This document shows, piece after piece, positions 44,289-53,457 of a stretch of DNA of 64,000 nucleotides. The stretch's first letter is position 1; each line of letters opens with the position of its first letter. The notes beneath the pieces were generated by a model that had not been told where the DNA came from, searched no databases, and was given only the letters and a program-made list of their open reading frames with translations. The DNA is from Bacteroides sp. AN502(2024). GTDB taxonomy: Bacteria; Bacteroidota; Bacteroidia; Bacteroidales; Bacteroidaceae. A program made the position numbers and the translations under genes. The stretch spans positions 2,666,001-2,730,000 of the forward strand of contig NZ_JBGFSP010000003.1 in NCBI RefSeq assembly GCF_041227145.1. The letters run 5' to 3'.

Positions 44289-45251
44289 ATGAAGGAAGTT
44301 ACATTTATCCGTCGGAATATTGAGAAATGGAAAGAGAGTGAGAAGGTGGTGGAGCAGGCTGCAAACCTGTCTCCCGACCGACTTGCCGATGCCTATACGG
44401 ACTTGACTGCTGACCTGGCATTTTCCCAAACACATTTTCCAACATCGCGTATAACGATTTATCTGAATAACCTGGCTTCGGCATTGCACAATGAAATCTA
44501 TCGGAATAAGCGTGAGAAGTGGACGCGGATTATCACTTTTTGGACACAGGAAGTCCCTCTGACCATGTATGACGCACGCCGGGAATTGTTGGCTTCGTTC
44601 CTCATTTTTGTGGCCAGTGTCCTGATAGGTGTATTATCAGCAGCGAACGATCCGGATTTTGTCCGTCTGATTTTAGGGAATGGATATGTGGATATGACAC
44701 TAGAAAATATAGCCAATGGGGAGCCGATGGCGGTGTATAACGGTTCTTCTGAGCTGCCGATGTTCCTGGGTATTACCCTTAACAACGTGATGGTCTCTTT
44801 CAACTGCTTTGCAATGGGACTGCTGACCAGCTTCGGTACGGGATATATGCTTCTCTCCAATGGCATCATGGTAGGAGCTTTTCAAACTTTTTTTTATCAG
44901 CACGATTTGCTTTGGGAATCCAGCCTTGCCATCTGGCTGCACGGTACGCTTGAGATTTGGGCGATTATCGTTGCCGGCGCTGCCGGGTTGGCTTTAGGCA
45001 ACGGGTGGTTGTTTCCCGGTACTTACTCAAGACTGGAATCTTTCCGGAGAGGGGCGAAACGAGGACTGAAAATCGTAATCGGTACTGTCCCCGTGTTCAT
45101 TATGGCTGGCTTTATAGAAGGTTTTCTTACCCGACATACAGAGCTTCCCGATCTGTTGAGGCTTGGTGGGATACTCACTTCTCTGGCATTTATTATTTTC
45201 TACTATATTTATTTACCAAATAGAAAAAAACATGGAATCACAGAAACCTAA
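44289..45251 (+). CDS. Stage II sporulation protein M (SpoIIM) family membrane protein
   Basis: A 320-residue protein with a soluble N-terminal part (residues 1-90, RRNIEKWKESEKVVEQAANL) and several membrane helices, including LLASFLIFVASVLIGVLSAA and a cluster from residue 155. SpoIIM-type signatures such as NNVMVSFNCFAMGLLTSFGT and WLHGTLEIWAIIVAGAAGLA are clear. Bacteroides does not sporulate; the family here belongs with RDD/MoxR clusters of unknown envelope function. It is the first gene of the cluster. Confidence 0.88.
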   Translation: MKEVTFIRRNIEKWKESEKVVEQAANLSPDRLADAYTDLTADLAFSQTHFPTSRITIYLNNLASALHNEIYRNKREKWTRIITFWTQEVPLTMYDARRELLASFLIFVASVLIGVLSAANDPDFVRLILGNGYVDMTLENIANGEPMAVYNGSSELPMFLGITLNNVMVSFNCFAMGLLTSFGTGYMLLSNGIMVGAFQTFFYQHDLLWESSLAIWLHGTLEIWAIIVAGAAGLALGNGWLFPGTYSRLESFRRGAKRGLKIVIGTVPVFIMAGFIEGFLTRHTELPDLLRLGGILTSLAFIIFYYIYLPNRKKHGITET

Positions 45252-46170
45252 GATTGCGATGTACGTGAAACGTCCTTTCGGTGAGAAGTTGAACGCTTCT
45301 TTTGATTTTATAAAAGAGAATTGGAAACAGTTGTTTAAGTATTCCACTTATCTAATACTTCCTGTATGCTTGATTCAGGCTGCAAACTTTAGCGGACTGA
45401 TGGGAAGCATAACAGATCTTACTGCCATACAGACAGCGGGAGATGTAGGCGATAATCCTTTCGCTGCCTTGGGACCTGCGTTTGCGTTGAATTATGCGGG
45501 AGTTATCTTCTTTTCATGTTTGGGAGCCTTGTTACTGACTTCCTTGATTTATGCGATGGTACGGTTGTATAATGAACGGGAAGAACGCCTGAACGGGATT
45601 GTATTCGGTGATATAAAACCGTTGTTGTTCCGTAATATTAAAAGGCTGTTCCTGATGGGGATTGCCTGCTGTCTCTTGTTCATCTTCGCTATCATTCTGG
45701 TTGTTCTGTTGGCTGTACTGACACCTTTCACTTTGATTCTGACCATCCCGCTTTTATTTGCATTTATGGTACCTTTGGCATTAATGGCTCCCATCTACTT
45801 ATTTGAAGATATTTCGTTTGGCGAGGCATTTGCGAAAACATTTCGGTTTGGATTCGCTACGTGGGGCGGAGTCTTTCTGATATTACTGGTAATGGGGCTT
45901 ATTGCCAGCGTATTGCAAGGTATCGTTTCTATACCTTGGTATGTTATCTATATTGTAAAAATCGTTTTTACTATGAGTGACGGAGGGGAAATTTCTTCAT
46001 CAGTCGGACTGAATTTTGCACAATATCTGTTCTCTATCCTGATGTTGTATGGTTCTTACTTGTCGGCTATATTCAGTATCGTCGGTCTGGTTTATCAGTA
46101 TGGCCATGCATCGGAAGTGGTGGATAGCATAACGGTAGAAAGTGATATTGACAATTTTGACAAACTCTAA
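45232..46170 (+). CDS. Membrane protein of the MoxR cluster
   Basis: A 312-residue protein with about six hydrophobic segments (FFSCLGALLLTSLIYAMV and others). The soluble N-terminus reads KIAMYVKRPFGEKLNASFDF. The loop APIYLFEDISFGEAFAKTF resembles integral membrane domains of GDPD-type proteins, but no enzyme motif is present. The ATG at 45232 overlaps the end of the SpoIIM gene by 20 nt, indicating coupling. No known function. Confidence 0.82.
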   Translation: MESQKPKIAMYVKRPFGEKLNASFDFIKENWKQLFKYSTYLILPVCLIQAANFSGLMGSITDLTAIQTAGDVGDNPFAALGPAFALNYAGVIFFSCLGALLLTSLIYAMVRLYNEREERLNGIVFGDIKPLLFRNIKRLFLMGIACCLLFIFAIILVVLLAVLTPFTLILTIPLLFAFMVPLALMAPIYLFEDISFGEAFAKTFRFGFATWGGVFLILLVMGLIASVLQGIVSIPWYVIYIVKIVFTMSDGGEISSSVGLNFAQYLFSILMLYGSYLSAIFSIVGLVYQYGHASEVVDSITVESDIDNFDKL

Positions 46171-46186
46171 AACAAACTTCCACTAG

Positions 46187-46804
46187 ATGAATCTCACTTC
46201 GCCGGCTGATACCTTGGTTTGTGATACAGTGCAGGTTGCTCTTTGGCAATCTGACGCAGCATACAACTATAACCGTGAATTGATTACTCCGGAGATGAAT
46301 ATCTTTGAGTGGATCAGCAGGCAGTTTGGGGAATGGATGCGTAAGATATTCGGCAGCCGTTTGGTGGAAGAGTATTCGGGGCTTATCCTGATATGCATTG
46401 CTATTCTCATTTTGGCTTTGATTGTTTGGTTTGTCTATCGGAAACGTCCCGAATTGTTTATGGTTTCGCAGAAGAATCCGTTGCCTTATACGGTTGAAGA
46501 AGATACCATTTACGGTGTGGATTTTCCGGGAGGTATTGCAGAGGCACTTTCCCGTCAGGATTATCGGGAAGCGGTACGCTTGCTTTATTTGCAAACTTTG
46601 AAACAACTTAGTGACGCAGGACGTATTGACTGGCAGCTTTATAAAACGCCAACGCAATATATCAATGAAGTTCGGATGCCGGCTTTCCGGCAACTGACCC
46701 ATCATTTCCTGCGGGTGCGTTATGGTAACTTTGAGGCGACGGAAGAACTCTTCCGGACGATGCTGACTTTACAAGGAGAGATTGGGAAAGGGGGCGGTTC
46801 ATGA
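46187..46804 (+). CDS. DUF4129 domain protein
   Basis: A 205-residue protein with one membrane helix (LILICIAILILALIVWFVY, about residues 65-85). A C-terminal DUF4129 domain has the usual EALSRQDYREAVRLLYLQTL segment and the THHFLRVRYGNFEATEELF end. DUF4129 domains occur with MoxR/DUF58 gene sets. It overlaps the next gene by 4 nt (ATGA). Confidence 0.85.
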   Translation: MNLTSPADTLVCDTVQVALWQSDAAYNYNRELITPEMNIFEWISRQFGEWMRKIFGSRLVEEYSGLILICIAILILALIVWFVYRKRPELFMVSQKNPLPYTVEEDTIYGVDFPGGIAEALSRQDYREAVRLLYLQTLKQLSDAGRIDWQLYKTPTQYINEVRMPAFRQLTHHFLRVRYGNFEATEELFRTMLTLQGEIGKGGGS

Positions 46805-48072
46805 AAGGAAGCCGTTGGTTTATTCTCTTTATTGTTGCTTTTTTGTTCATCATGTTTGCGATAGAGTATCATTTGCCGAAGGGTTTTGTGTGGAAGCCCA
46901 CTTTCGGTCATAATGATGAACAGCCTTTTGGATGTGCATTGTTTGATAGTCTGTTGTCTTCTTCTTTGCCACAGGGGTATTCCTTTTCAAGGAAAAGTTT
47001 TTATCAGTTGGAACAGGAAGATACGACACAACGCAGAGGTATACTGGTGATCTCCGATAATCTTCGATTGTCGGAGGTCGATGTAAACGCTCTGTTGAAA
47101 ATGGCGGAACGCGGAGATAAGATCATGTTGGCGAGTACCCTGTTCGGCAGATATTTGGAAGATACTTTGAACTTCAGGTCTTATTATTCCTACTTCAGTC
47201 CGATGGCTTTGAAGAAATATGCAACTTCATTCTTGTTAAAAGACAGTCTGTGCTGGGTGGGAGATTCGGCGGTTTATCCCCGTCAGACTTTTTATTTTTA
47301 TCCCCAGTTGTGCGCTTCTTATTTCTGGGGAGACTCGCTTCCTGAAAAGGTACTGGCACAGAAAGTCTTTACTTCGGATGAGTTTGTATATGACACGGAG
47401 GCGGATTCTCTGGCAACGGACGGCTTTGTCTATATGCCTGTGGCGATGTCTCGTCGATGGGGGAAAGGAGAGGTGATTTTAGTTTCCACTCCTTTGATTT
47501 TTACCAATTACGGTATGTTGGATGGCAAGAATGCAACTTATATTTTCCGTTTGTTGTCGCAGATGGGAAAGCTTCCCGTTGTTCGCACAGAGGGGTATAT
47601 GGACGAAACGGCACAGGTGCAGCAATCACCTTTCCGTTATCTGCTGGCACACCAGCCGCTTCGTTGGGCGTTATATCTGACGATGATTACCATCATACTC
47701 TTCATGATATTCACAGCGAAAAGGCGACAACGGGTGATCCCTGTTATTCACGAGCCGGTCAATAAATCTCTTGAATTTACCGAACTGATAGGTACGCTTT
47801 ACTTTCAAAAGAAAGATCATGCGGATCTGGTTCGAAAGAAGTTTTCCTATCTGGCGGAAGAACTTCGGAGGAAGATCCAAGTGGATATTGAAGACGTGGC
47901 GGATGACAAACGTTCTTTCGAGAGGATTGCCCGGAAAACGGGAATGGATGCTGAAGATATAGCGAAGTTTTTCCACGAAGTCAGACCGGTGCTTTACGGT
48001 GGACGCACTATCGGCTCCGAACAGATGAAAGTGTTTATTGATAAAATGAATGAAATAATCAATCATATCTAA
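46801..48072 (+). CDS. DUF4350 domain protein
   Basis: A 423-residue protein. An N-terminal membrane anchor (WFILFIVAFLFIMFAI) is followed by a DUF4350 domain (CALFDSLLSSSLPQGYSFSR, ISDNLRLSEVDVNALLKMAE) and a second membrane helix at about 280-300. The soluble C-terminus is helical. DUF4350 is related to GATase-like folds and is found beside MoxR genes. The start overlaps the DUF4129 gene. Confidence 0.85.
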   Translation: MKGSRWFILFIVAFLFIMFAIEYHLPKGFVWKPTFGHNDEQPFGCALFDSLLSSSLPQGYSFSRKSFYQLEQEDTTQRRGILVISDNLRLSEVDVNALLKMAERGDKIMLASTLFGRYLEDTLNFRSYYSYFSPMALKKYATSFLLKDSLCWVGDSAVYPRQTFYFYPQLCASYFWGDSLPEKVLAQKVFTSDEFVYDTEADSLATDGFVYMPVAMSRRWGKGEVILVSTPLIFTNYGMLDGKNATYIFRLLSQMGKLPVVRTEGYMDETAQVQQSPFRYLLAHQPLRWALYLTMITIILFMIFTAKRRQRVIPVIHEPVNKSLEFTELIGTLYFQKKDHADLVRKKFSYLAEELRRKIQVDIEDVADDKRSFERIARKTGMDAEDIAKFFHEVRPVLYGGRTIGSEQMKVFIDKMNEIINHI

Positions 48073-48083
48073 AGAAGAATTTT

Positions 48084-49058
48084 ATGGAAGAGAATACAGG
48101 ACAGCGAGTAGATTTAACTCTCTTTTCCGAGAAGATACAGGAGTTGAAAGACCGGATTGCTTCCGTCATTGTCGGACAGGAGCAGACGGTGGATTTGGTG
48201 CTGACGGCTATTTTGGCTAATGGGCATGTGCTGATAGAAGGGGTACCGGGGGTGGCAAAGACACTGCTGGCCCGCTTGACGGCCCGTCTGATTGATGCTG
48301 ACTTCAGCCGTATCCAGTTTACACCGGACTTGATGCCGAGTGATGTGTTGGGTACGACGGTGTTTAATATGAAAAGCAATGGCTTTGAATTTCATCAGGG
48401 ACCGATTTTCGCAGATATTGTATTGGCGGATGAAATCAACCGTGCGCCTGCCAAAACGCAGGCTGCCCTGTTTGAAGTGATGGAAGAACGTCAGATCAGT
48501 ATTGACGGAACCACTCACCGGATGGGCGAACTCTATACCATCCTTGCCACTCAGAATCCGGTGGAACAGGAAGGTACGTACAAACTTCCTGAAGCGCAAC
48601 TCGACCGTTTCCTGATGAAGATAACAATGGGTTACCCTTCATTGGAAGAGGAAGTGGATATCCTTGAACGTCATCATAACCATGCTGCGTTGGTGAAACT
48701 GGACAATATTACGCCTTCCATTACCAAAGAGGAACTTCTCTCTCTCCGGGCTTTCATGAGCCGGGTATTTGTGGACCGTACGCTGCTCCGATATATCGCA
48801 TTGATTGTGCAGCAGACGCGTACCAGCAAGGCTGTATATCTGGGAGCTTCTCCACGTGCATCTGTAGCTATGCTGCAATCCTCGAAAGCCTATGCTCTTT
48901 TGCAGGGACGGGATTTTGTGACACCGGAAGATATTAAGTTTGTAGCTCCTTACGTACTTCAGCACCGTCTTATCCTGACGGCGGAAGCGGAAATGGAAGG
49001 ATATTCTCCGGTGAAGGTGACTCAACGCTTGATTGATAAAGTAGAAGTGCCTAAATAA
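48084..49058 (+). CDS. MoxR family AAA+ ATPase
   Basis: A 324-residue AAA+ ATPase. Walker A is in GVPGVAKTLLARL; Walker B in IVLADEINRAPAKTQAALFE; sensor 1 in TILATQNPVEQEGTY; and ASPRASVAMLQSSKAYAL is the sensor-2 region. MoxR ATPases act as chaperones with DUF58/VWA partners; such a partner is the next gene. The rest of the cluster is membrane-bound, so the complex probably acts at the inner membrane. Confidence 0.95.
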   Translation: MEENTGQRVDLTLFSEKIQELKDRIASVIVGQEQTVDLVLTAILANGHVLIEGVPGVAKTLLARLTARLIDADFSRIQFTPDLMPSDVLGTTVFNMKSNGFEFHQGPIFADIVLADEINRAPAKTQAALFEVMEERQISIDGTTHRMGELYTILATQNPVEQEGTYKLPEAQLDRFLMKITMGYPSLEEEVDILERHHNHAALVKLDNITPSITKEELLSLRAFMSRVFVDRTLLRYIALIVQQTRTSKAVYLGASPRASVAMLQSSKAYALLQGRDFVTPEDIKFVAPYVLQHRLILTAEAEMEGYSPVKVTQRLIDKVEVPK

Positions 49059-50369
49059 ATGTATTTAACCCGTCGTTTCTATATTGCCCTTGTCGTAATC
49101 ATCCTCTTGTTGGGTAGTGGATACGCCTTTCCTCCGCTCTTTGTTATCGGACAGTGGGTGCTTTTTGCTTTTTTCCTGACTGTATGGACGGATGGTTATC
49201 TGCTTTATAGTGTTCGTGGAATTCAGGCATTCCGGCAATGTTCCGACCGTTTCTCCAATGGAGATGAAAATGAGGTAAGTATCCGGGTAGAGAGTCGTTA
49301 TCCCCGTCCTGTCGCTCTGGAGATCATTGATGAAATTCCTTTTATATTTCAGAAGCGTGATATCGACTTTCGTGTCACTCTCCGGGCAAACGAAGGAAAA
49401 ATTGTCAGTTACCGGCTTCGTCCTACGCGTCGGGGTGTCTATTCCTTCGGGCACATCCGGATTTTCGTAACCGGGCGTATAGGCTTGGTTTCCAGGCGAT
49501 ATACCTGCGGTGAACCGTTGGACATAAAGGTATATCCGTCTTATCTGATGCTCCATCAGTATGAATTACTGGCTATAAGCGATAATCTTACCGAACTAGG
49601 AATAAAACGTATTCGACGGATAGGTCATCATACGGAGTTTGAGCAGATAAAAGAGTATGTGAAGGGCGATGATTACCGTACGATCAACTGGAAAGCGAGT
49701 GCCCGCCGGCACGAGCTTATGGTGAATGTTTATCAGGACGAACGTTCGCAACAGATTTATAATGTAATAGATAAGGGGCGTGTGATGCAGCAGGCTTTTC
49801 GTGGAATGACTTTGCTCGATTATGCGATAAACGCTTCGCTGGTGCTTTCGTATGTTGCGATGCAGAAAGAAGACAAGGCGGGATTGGTGACTTTTGACGA
49901 GCATTTCGATACGTTTGTCCCTGCTGCCAAGCAACCGGGATATATGCAGACGTTGCTTGAGAAACTTTACAGTCAGAAGACCTCTTTCGGAGAAACTGAT
50001 TTCTCGGCTCTTTGCGTGCATCTGAACAAGCATGTCAGCAAACGGAGCCTGTTGGTGTTGTATACGAACTTCTCCGGCATATCCGGTATGAACCGTCAGT
50101 TGGCTTATCTGAAACAATTGAACCGCCAACACCGTCTGCTTGTTGTCTTTTTTGAGGATGCCGAACTGAAGGAATACATGGCTACTCCTGCTAAAGATAC
50201 GGAAGGCTATTACCGCCATGTGATTGCGGAAAAGTTCGCTTACGAAAAGCGACTGGTTGTTTCCACCTTGAAACAGCATGGAATCTATTCTTTATTAACT
50301 GCACCGGAGAATCTTTCGATTGATGTGATTAATAAGTATCTGGAGATGAAAGCGCGGCAGTTGCTATGA
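49059..50369 (+). CDS. DUF58 domain protein
   Basis: A 436-residue protein with two N-terminal membrane helices (residues about 5-45), a beta-rich region, then the DUF58 signature (EFEQIKEYVKGDDYRTINWK, then ASARRHELMVNVYQDERSQQ) and a VWA-like C-terminal part. It starts directly after the MoxR stop codon and is the expected MoxR partner. It converges with the small gene at 50364, with a 6-nt overlap. Confidence 0.93.
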   Translation: MYLTRRFYIALVVIILLLGSGYAFPPLFVIGQWVLFAFFLTVWTDGYLLYSVRGIQAFRQCSDRFSNGDENEVSIRVESRYPRPVALEIIDEIPFIFQKRDIDFRVTLRANEGKIVSYRLRPTRRGVYSFGHIRIFVTGRIGLVSRRYTCGEPLDIKVYPSYLMLHQYELLAISDNLTELGIKRIRRIGHHTEFEQIKEYVKGDDYRTINWKASARRHELMVNVYQDERSQQIYNVIDKGRVMQQAFRGMTLLDYAINASLVLSYVAMQKEDKAGLVTFDEHFDTFVPAAKQPGYMQTLLEKLYSQKTSFGETDFSALCVHLNKHVSKRSLLVLYTNFSGISGMNRQLAYLKQLNRQHRLLVVFFEDAELKEYMATPAKDTEGYYRHVIAEKFAYEKRLVVSTLKQHGIYSLLTAPENLSIDVINKYLEMKARQLL

Positions 50370-50597
50370 TAAGTGACCCAAAGCTTTCCGTGTTTCCACA
50401 AAGAAGAAAATAGCCATACCGATGATGACAACCCCTAGTATGCCGTAGAATAACCGTGCCCGGTTGCGTCCTACATTCCTGACAATGGTCTGTGCGTTGC
50501 GCGTTGTGAAGAACCAGTTCCAGTTGAGCAATGATGCCAGCAGGGAGATAGTCCCTGCCAACGCGAAGATTCCTTGTACGATATATTGTCCGGTCAT
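50364..50597 (-). CDS. Imm17-like small membrane protein
   Basis: A 77-residue protein with two membrane helices (residues about 6-26 and 48-68) and the conserved middle [20 protein letters not shown]. It resembles the Immunity protein 17 family. No toxin gene is nearby, and its position after tsaE (4-nt overlap) points to a co-transcribed housekeeping role. The immunity label is from resemblance only. Confidence 0.75.
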   Translation of the reverse strand: MTGQYIVQGIFALAGTISLLASLLNWNWFFTTRNAQTIVRNVGRNRARLFYGILGVVIIGMAIFFFVETRKALGHLS

Positions 50598-51007
50598 AGT
50601 TTGATAACTCTGCTTCCGTCTTCCAGTTCTTCAATTGTCACTTTCACGGCATCTCCCGGCAACAGTTCTTCTACAAGTTCCGGCCATTCGATGAAGCAAA
50701 GGGCACCGCTGTAGAAATAATCTTCGTATCCCATGTCATACACTTCACTCAGCTTTTTGATACGGTAAAAGTCGAAATGATAAATCAACTCCCCCGTCTC
50801 GTCCGAACGATATTCATTGACGATGGCAAAAGTAGGAGAGGTGATAACATCTGTCACGCCCAATTCTTCGCAGAGCGCTTTGACAAATGTCGTTTTGCCG
50901 GCACCCATCTTGCCGTACAAAGCAAAGACTGTGTTGTCGCCCATGGCAGCAATGAATTCGCGGGCTGCTTCATGGATATTTTCCAGTGATTGAATTTTGA
51001 TTTCCAT
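50594..51007 (-). CDS. tsaE: tRNA threonylcarbamoyladenosine biosynthesis ATPase
   Basis: A 137-residue P-loop ATPase. The Walker A motif is [31 protein letters not shown] and YHFDFYRI follow, and [20 protein letters not shown] contains the Walker-B-like region. TsaE works with TsaB/TsaD in forming t6A37 of tRNAs. It overlaps the Imm17-like gene by 4 nt and follows the ABC permease by 12 nt. Confidence 0.95.
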   Translation of the reverse strand: MEIKIQSLENIHEAAREFIAAMGDNTVFALYGKMGAGKTTFVKALCEELGVTDVITSPTFAIVNEYRSDETGELIYHFDFYRIKKLSEVYDMGYEDYFYSGALCFIEWPELVEELLPGDAVKVTIEELEDGSRVIKL

Positions 51008-51019
51008 ATACTATATCTA

Positions 51020-51835
51020 TTATGATGACTTTTTTCTGCAATAACTCTTTCCGATTTTGCAGATAGCATAAATCAGGATAGAGAAGAATATGATCGAAGC
51101 TCCCGAGGGGACTTTCCAATGGTAAGAAATAAACAGTCCGCCCAGGCATCCCAAGAAGCCGATACCGATGGACAGCCAGATGATTTTCTTGAAATTATAG
51201 GTGAATAAGTTGGCAGTCATCTGCGGAATGGTGAGAAGGGAAATGGCGAGTACGATACCCACCATACGCAGACAGGCTACAATTGTCAGCGCGATGAACA
51301 TCATCAGCACATATTCGAATATCTCTACCGGGATCTTCTGTGAACGTGCGAACTCACGGTCGAAGGCGATATATACAATGGGGCGGATAAACAGATAGAA
51401 GAATCCGGCCAGCAACAGTGCCAGTATGCCGAGCATCCATAAGTCGCTTTGATTGATAGTCAGGATATTTCCGAAAAGATAGGCTGACAGGTCGGGAGCG
51501 AATCCCGGTGATAGAAAACTGAACATGATTCCCAGTGCCATGCCCAGCGTCCAGAATACGGCAATGGCAGAATCTTCGCGCATATCTTTTCGTCTGCTGA
51601 GCCATTCGACTCCAAAGGCGGACAGTACGGAAAAGACGGCGGCGGAGAGTATCGGGGAAATTCCAGCGAACAGTCCCAAGCCTATTCCGCCGAAAGAAGC
51701 ATGCGTGATTCCACCGCTGATAAATACCAGGCGGCGGGTGACGATGTATGTTCCTATAATCCCGCAGGCGATACTTGCCAGCAGGCTTCCCAGCAGGGCA
51801 TGTTGAAAGAATGTATATTGCAGTAACCCCATCAT
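51020..51835 (-). CDS. Metal ABC transporter permease (ZnuB/MntB family)
   Basis: A 271-residue inner-membrane permease of the zinc/manganese ABC-3 family, with about eight helices. Typical segments are HALLGSLLASIACGIIGTYI, VTRRLVFISGGITHASFGGI and GMALGIMFSFLSPGFAPDLS. The ATPase and binding-protein genes are not in the window, so the metal is uncertain. Its ATG overlaps the stop codon of the preceding gene. Confidence 0.93.
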   Translation of the reverse strand: MMGLLQYTFFQHALLGSLLASIACGIIGTYIVTRRLVFISGGITHASFGGIGLGLFAGISPILSAAVFSVLSAFGVEWLSRRKDMREDSAIAVFWTLGMALGIMFSFLSPGFAPDLSAYLFGNILTINQSDLWMLGILALLLAGFFYLFIRPIVYIAFDREFARSQKIPVEIFEYVLMMFIALTIVACLRMVGIVLAISLLTIPQMTANLFTYNFKKIIWLSIGIGFLGCLGGLFISYHWKVPSGASIIFFSILIYAICKIGKSYCRKKSS

Positions 51836-52275
51836 CTATCACTCGCCGTTTTTACTTCTACGTTTCTTCTTTCTCCGATAATCAGGAATACTTCGTCTTT
51901 AAGCTCGTCCGGCAATTCAATGCCGCGAAGTTGTAGGCTGCGTACCCATCCTGCCACTTCATCATCTTTGGTGGTGTACAATACATCCCGAAACAGTTCT
52001 GTCTCTTCTTCCGTGTACGCATTCCCTTCACGACCGATGAACTGATCCAATTCCTCATCATCGTAATATTCGATTTTCTTGCTGACAGCAGCCAACAGGC
52101 TATCTTTTTCGCACACCTCATGTTGTCCGCAACATTCGGTATCCACCTCCTTCACTTCCGGCATGTGGTCCAGTTCGCCTCTCTCTATTTTCTTTTGCAG
52201 TCTTTTGTTGCGGATGATTCCGGCTATCAGTGCGACAACACCCAGCAATACCAGACCTATAATGAGTATCCACAT
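51832..52275 (-). CDS. Membrane-anchored conserved protein
   Basis: A 147-residue protein. An N-terminal membrane helix (WILIIGLVLLGVVALIAGII) is followed by basic residues and a soluble part. TECCGQHEVCEKDSL holds three cysteines that could bind metal. The rest (EYYDDEELDQFIGREGNAYT, then EEETELFRDVLYTT) is acidic and helical. No family function is known to me. It is coupled to the metal permease and has its own promoter. Confidence 0.78.
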   Translation of the reverse strand: MWILIIGLVLLGVVALIAGIIRNKRLQKKIERGELDHMPEVKEVDTECCGQHEVCEKDSLLAAVSKKIEYYDDEELDQFIGREGNAYTEEETELFRDVLYTTKDDEVAGWVRSLQLRGIELPDELKDEVFLIIGERRNVEVKTASDR

Positions 52276-52298
52276 AATCGTACTAAATCAAATTTCTG

Positions 52299-52359
52299 CA
52301 AAGTTACTTATAAATTTGCATTCTAACATGTATGGTATCTATTTCTTTTCTTACTTTTG
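52299..52359. promoter_or_regulatory. Divergent promoters (52275 gene / M28 peptidase)
   Basis: Minus strand TAACTTTG (52299-52306) faces the membrane-anchored protein gene, 24 nt away. Plus strand TACTTTTG (52352-52359) faces the M28 peptidase gene, 75 nt away. The -33 boxes are not clear. Confidence 0.5.
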
Positions 52360-52433
52360 TACATTATAAATTAAAAGTACTGTCCGTAAGGGTCTCACTG
52401 TTAACTAATATATATAACGTTAAAATTTAGGAT

Positions 52434-53435
52434 ATGATGAAGTTGAATTTGGTATTGTTGGGACTATTGTTTACAAGAGTCATAACTTTTGCACAAACCC
52501 CTTTGGAAAAAGGATTGGAAAGTATCAACCGCTCTTCTGCCGAAGCTACGATCAACTTTTTGGCAAGTGACGAACTGCAGGGACGCGAAGCAGGATTTCA
52601 CGGATCTCGTGTATCCTCGGAATACATAGCTTCTTTACTGCAATGGATGGGGGTACAACCTTTGACTGACAACTATTTTCAGCCTTTTGATGCCTATCGC
52701 AAAGAACGTCAGAAGAAAGGGAGACTGGAAGTCCATCCCGATTCTATTGACAAGCTAAAGGAGGAAGTGCACCAAAAGCTTTCCATGAGGAATGTATTAG
52801 GTATGATTCCCGGTAAAAATAATAAGGAGTATGTGATTGTAGGTGCACATTTCGACCACTTAGGGATAGATCCTGCACTCGATGGTGACCAAATTTATAA
52901 TGGTGCGGATGATAATGCGTCCGGTGTATCAGCGGTACTGCAAATAGCAAGAGCGTTTGTAGCCAGTGGACAGCAGCCGGAAAGAAATGTGATTTTTGCT
53001 TTTTGGGACGGAGAAGAAAAAGGGTTGCTTGGTTCGAAATACTTTGTGCAGACTTGTCCTTTTGTCTCTCAAATTAAAGGCTATTTGAACTTTGATATGA
53101 TTGGACGAAATAACAAACCTCAGCAACCTCGTCATGTGGTCTATTTTTATACGGCTGCCCATCCTGCTTTTGGTGATTGGCTGAAAGAAGATATCAGGAA
53201 ATACGGCTTGCGGTTGGAACCGGATTATCGTGCATGGGATCGTCCGATAGGCGGAAGTGATAACGGAACATTTGCTAAAGTTGGCGTTCCTATCATTTGG
53301 TATCATACGGACGGACATCCTGATTATCACCAGCCTTCCGATCATGCCGACCGGCTGAACTGGGATAAAATTGTAGAAATCACGAAAGCGTCTTTCCTTA
53401 ATATGTGGAAGATGGCGAATGAGAAGTCATTTTAA
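52434..53435 (+). CDS. M28 family zinc peptidase
   Basis: A 333-residue exported aminopeptidase-like protein. The signal peptide spans residues 1 to about 20 (LNLVLLGLLFTRVITFAQ). Zinc-site motifs are visible: GAHFDHLG, GADDNASGVSAVLQ, FWDGEEKGLLGSKYFV, LNFDMIGRN, and WYHTDGHPDYHQPSDHADRL with the final His. The ELQGREAGFHGSRVSSEYIA region is common in this subfamily. It is periplasmic or lipid-associated and trims peptides; specificity is unknown. Single gene, converging with aroA. Confidence 0.93.
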   Translation: MMKLNLVLLGLLFTRVITFAQTPLEKGLESINRSSAEATINFLASDELQGREAGFHGSRVSSEYIASLLQWMGVQPLTDNYFQPFDAYRKERQKKGRLEVHPDSIDKLKEEVHQKLSMRNVLGMIPGKNNKEYVIVGAHFDHLGIDPALDGDQIYNGADDNASGVSAVLQIARAFVASGQQPERNVIFAFWDGEEKGLLGSKYFVQTCPFVSQIKGYLNFDMIGRNNKPQQPRHVVYFYTAAHPAFGDWLKEDIRKYGLRLEPDYRAWDRPIGGSDNGTFAKVGVPIIWYHTDGHPDYHQPSDHADRLNWDKIVEITKASFLNMWKMANEKSF

Positions 53436-53457
53436 TATGGTTTCTGTACAGTCTTAT

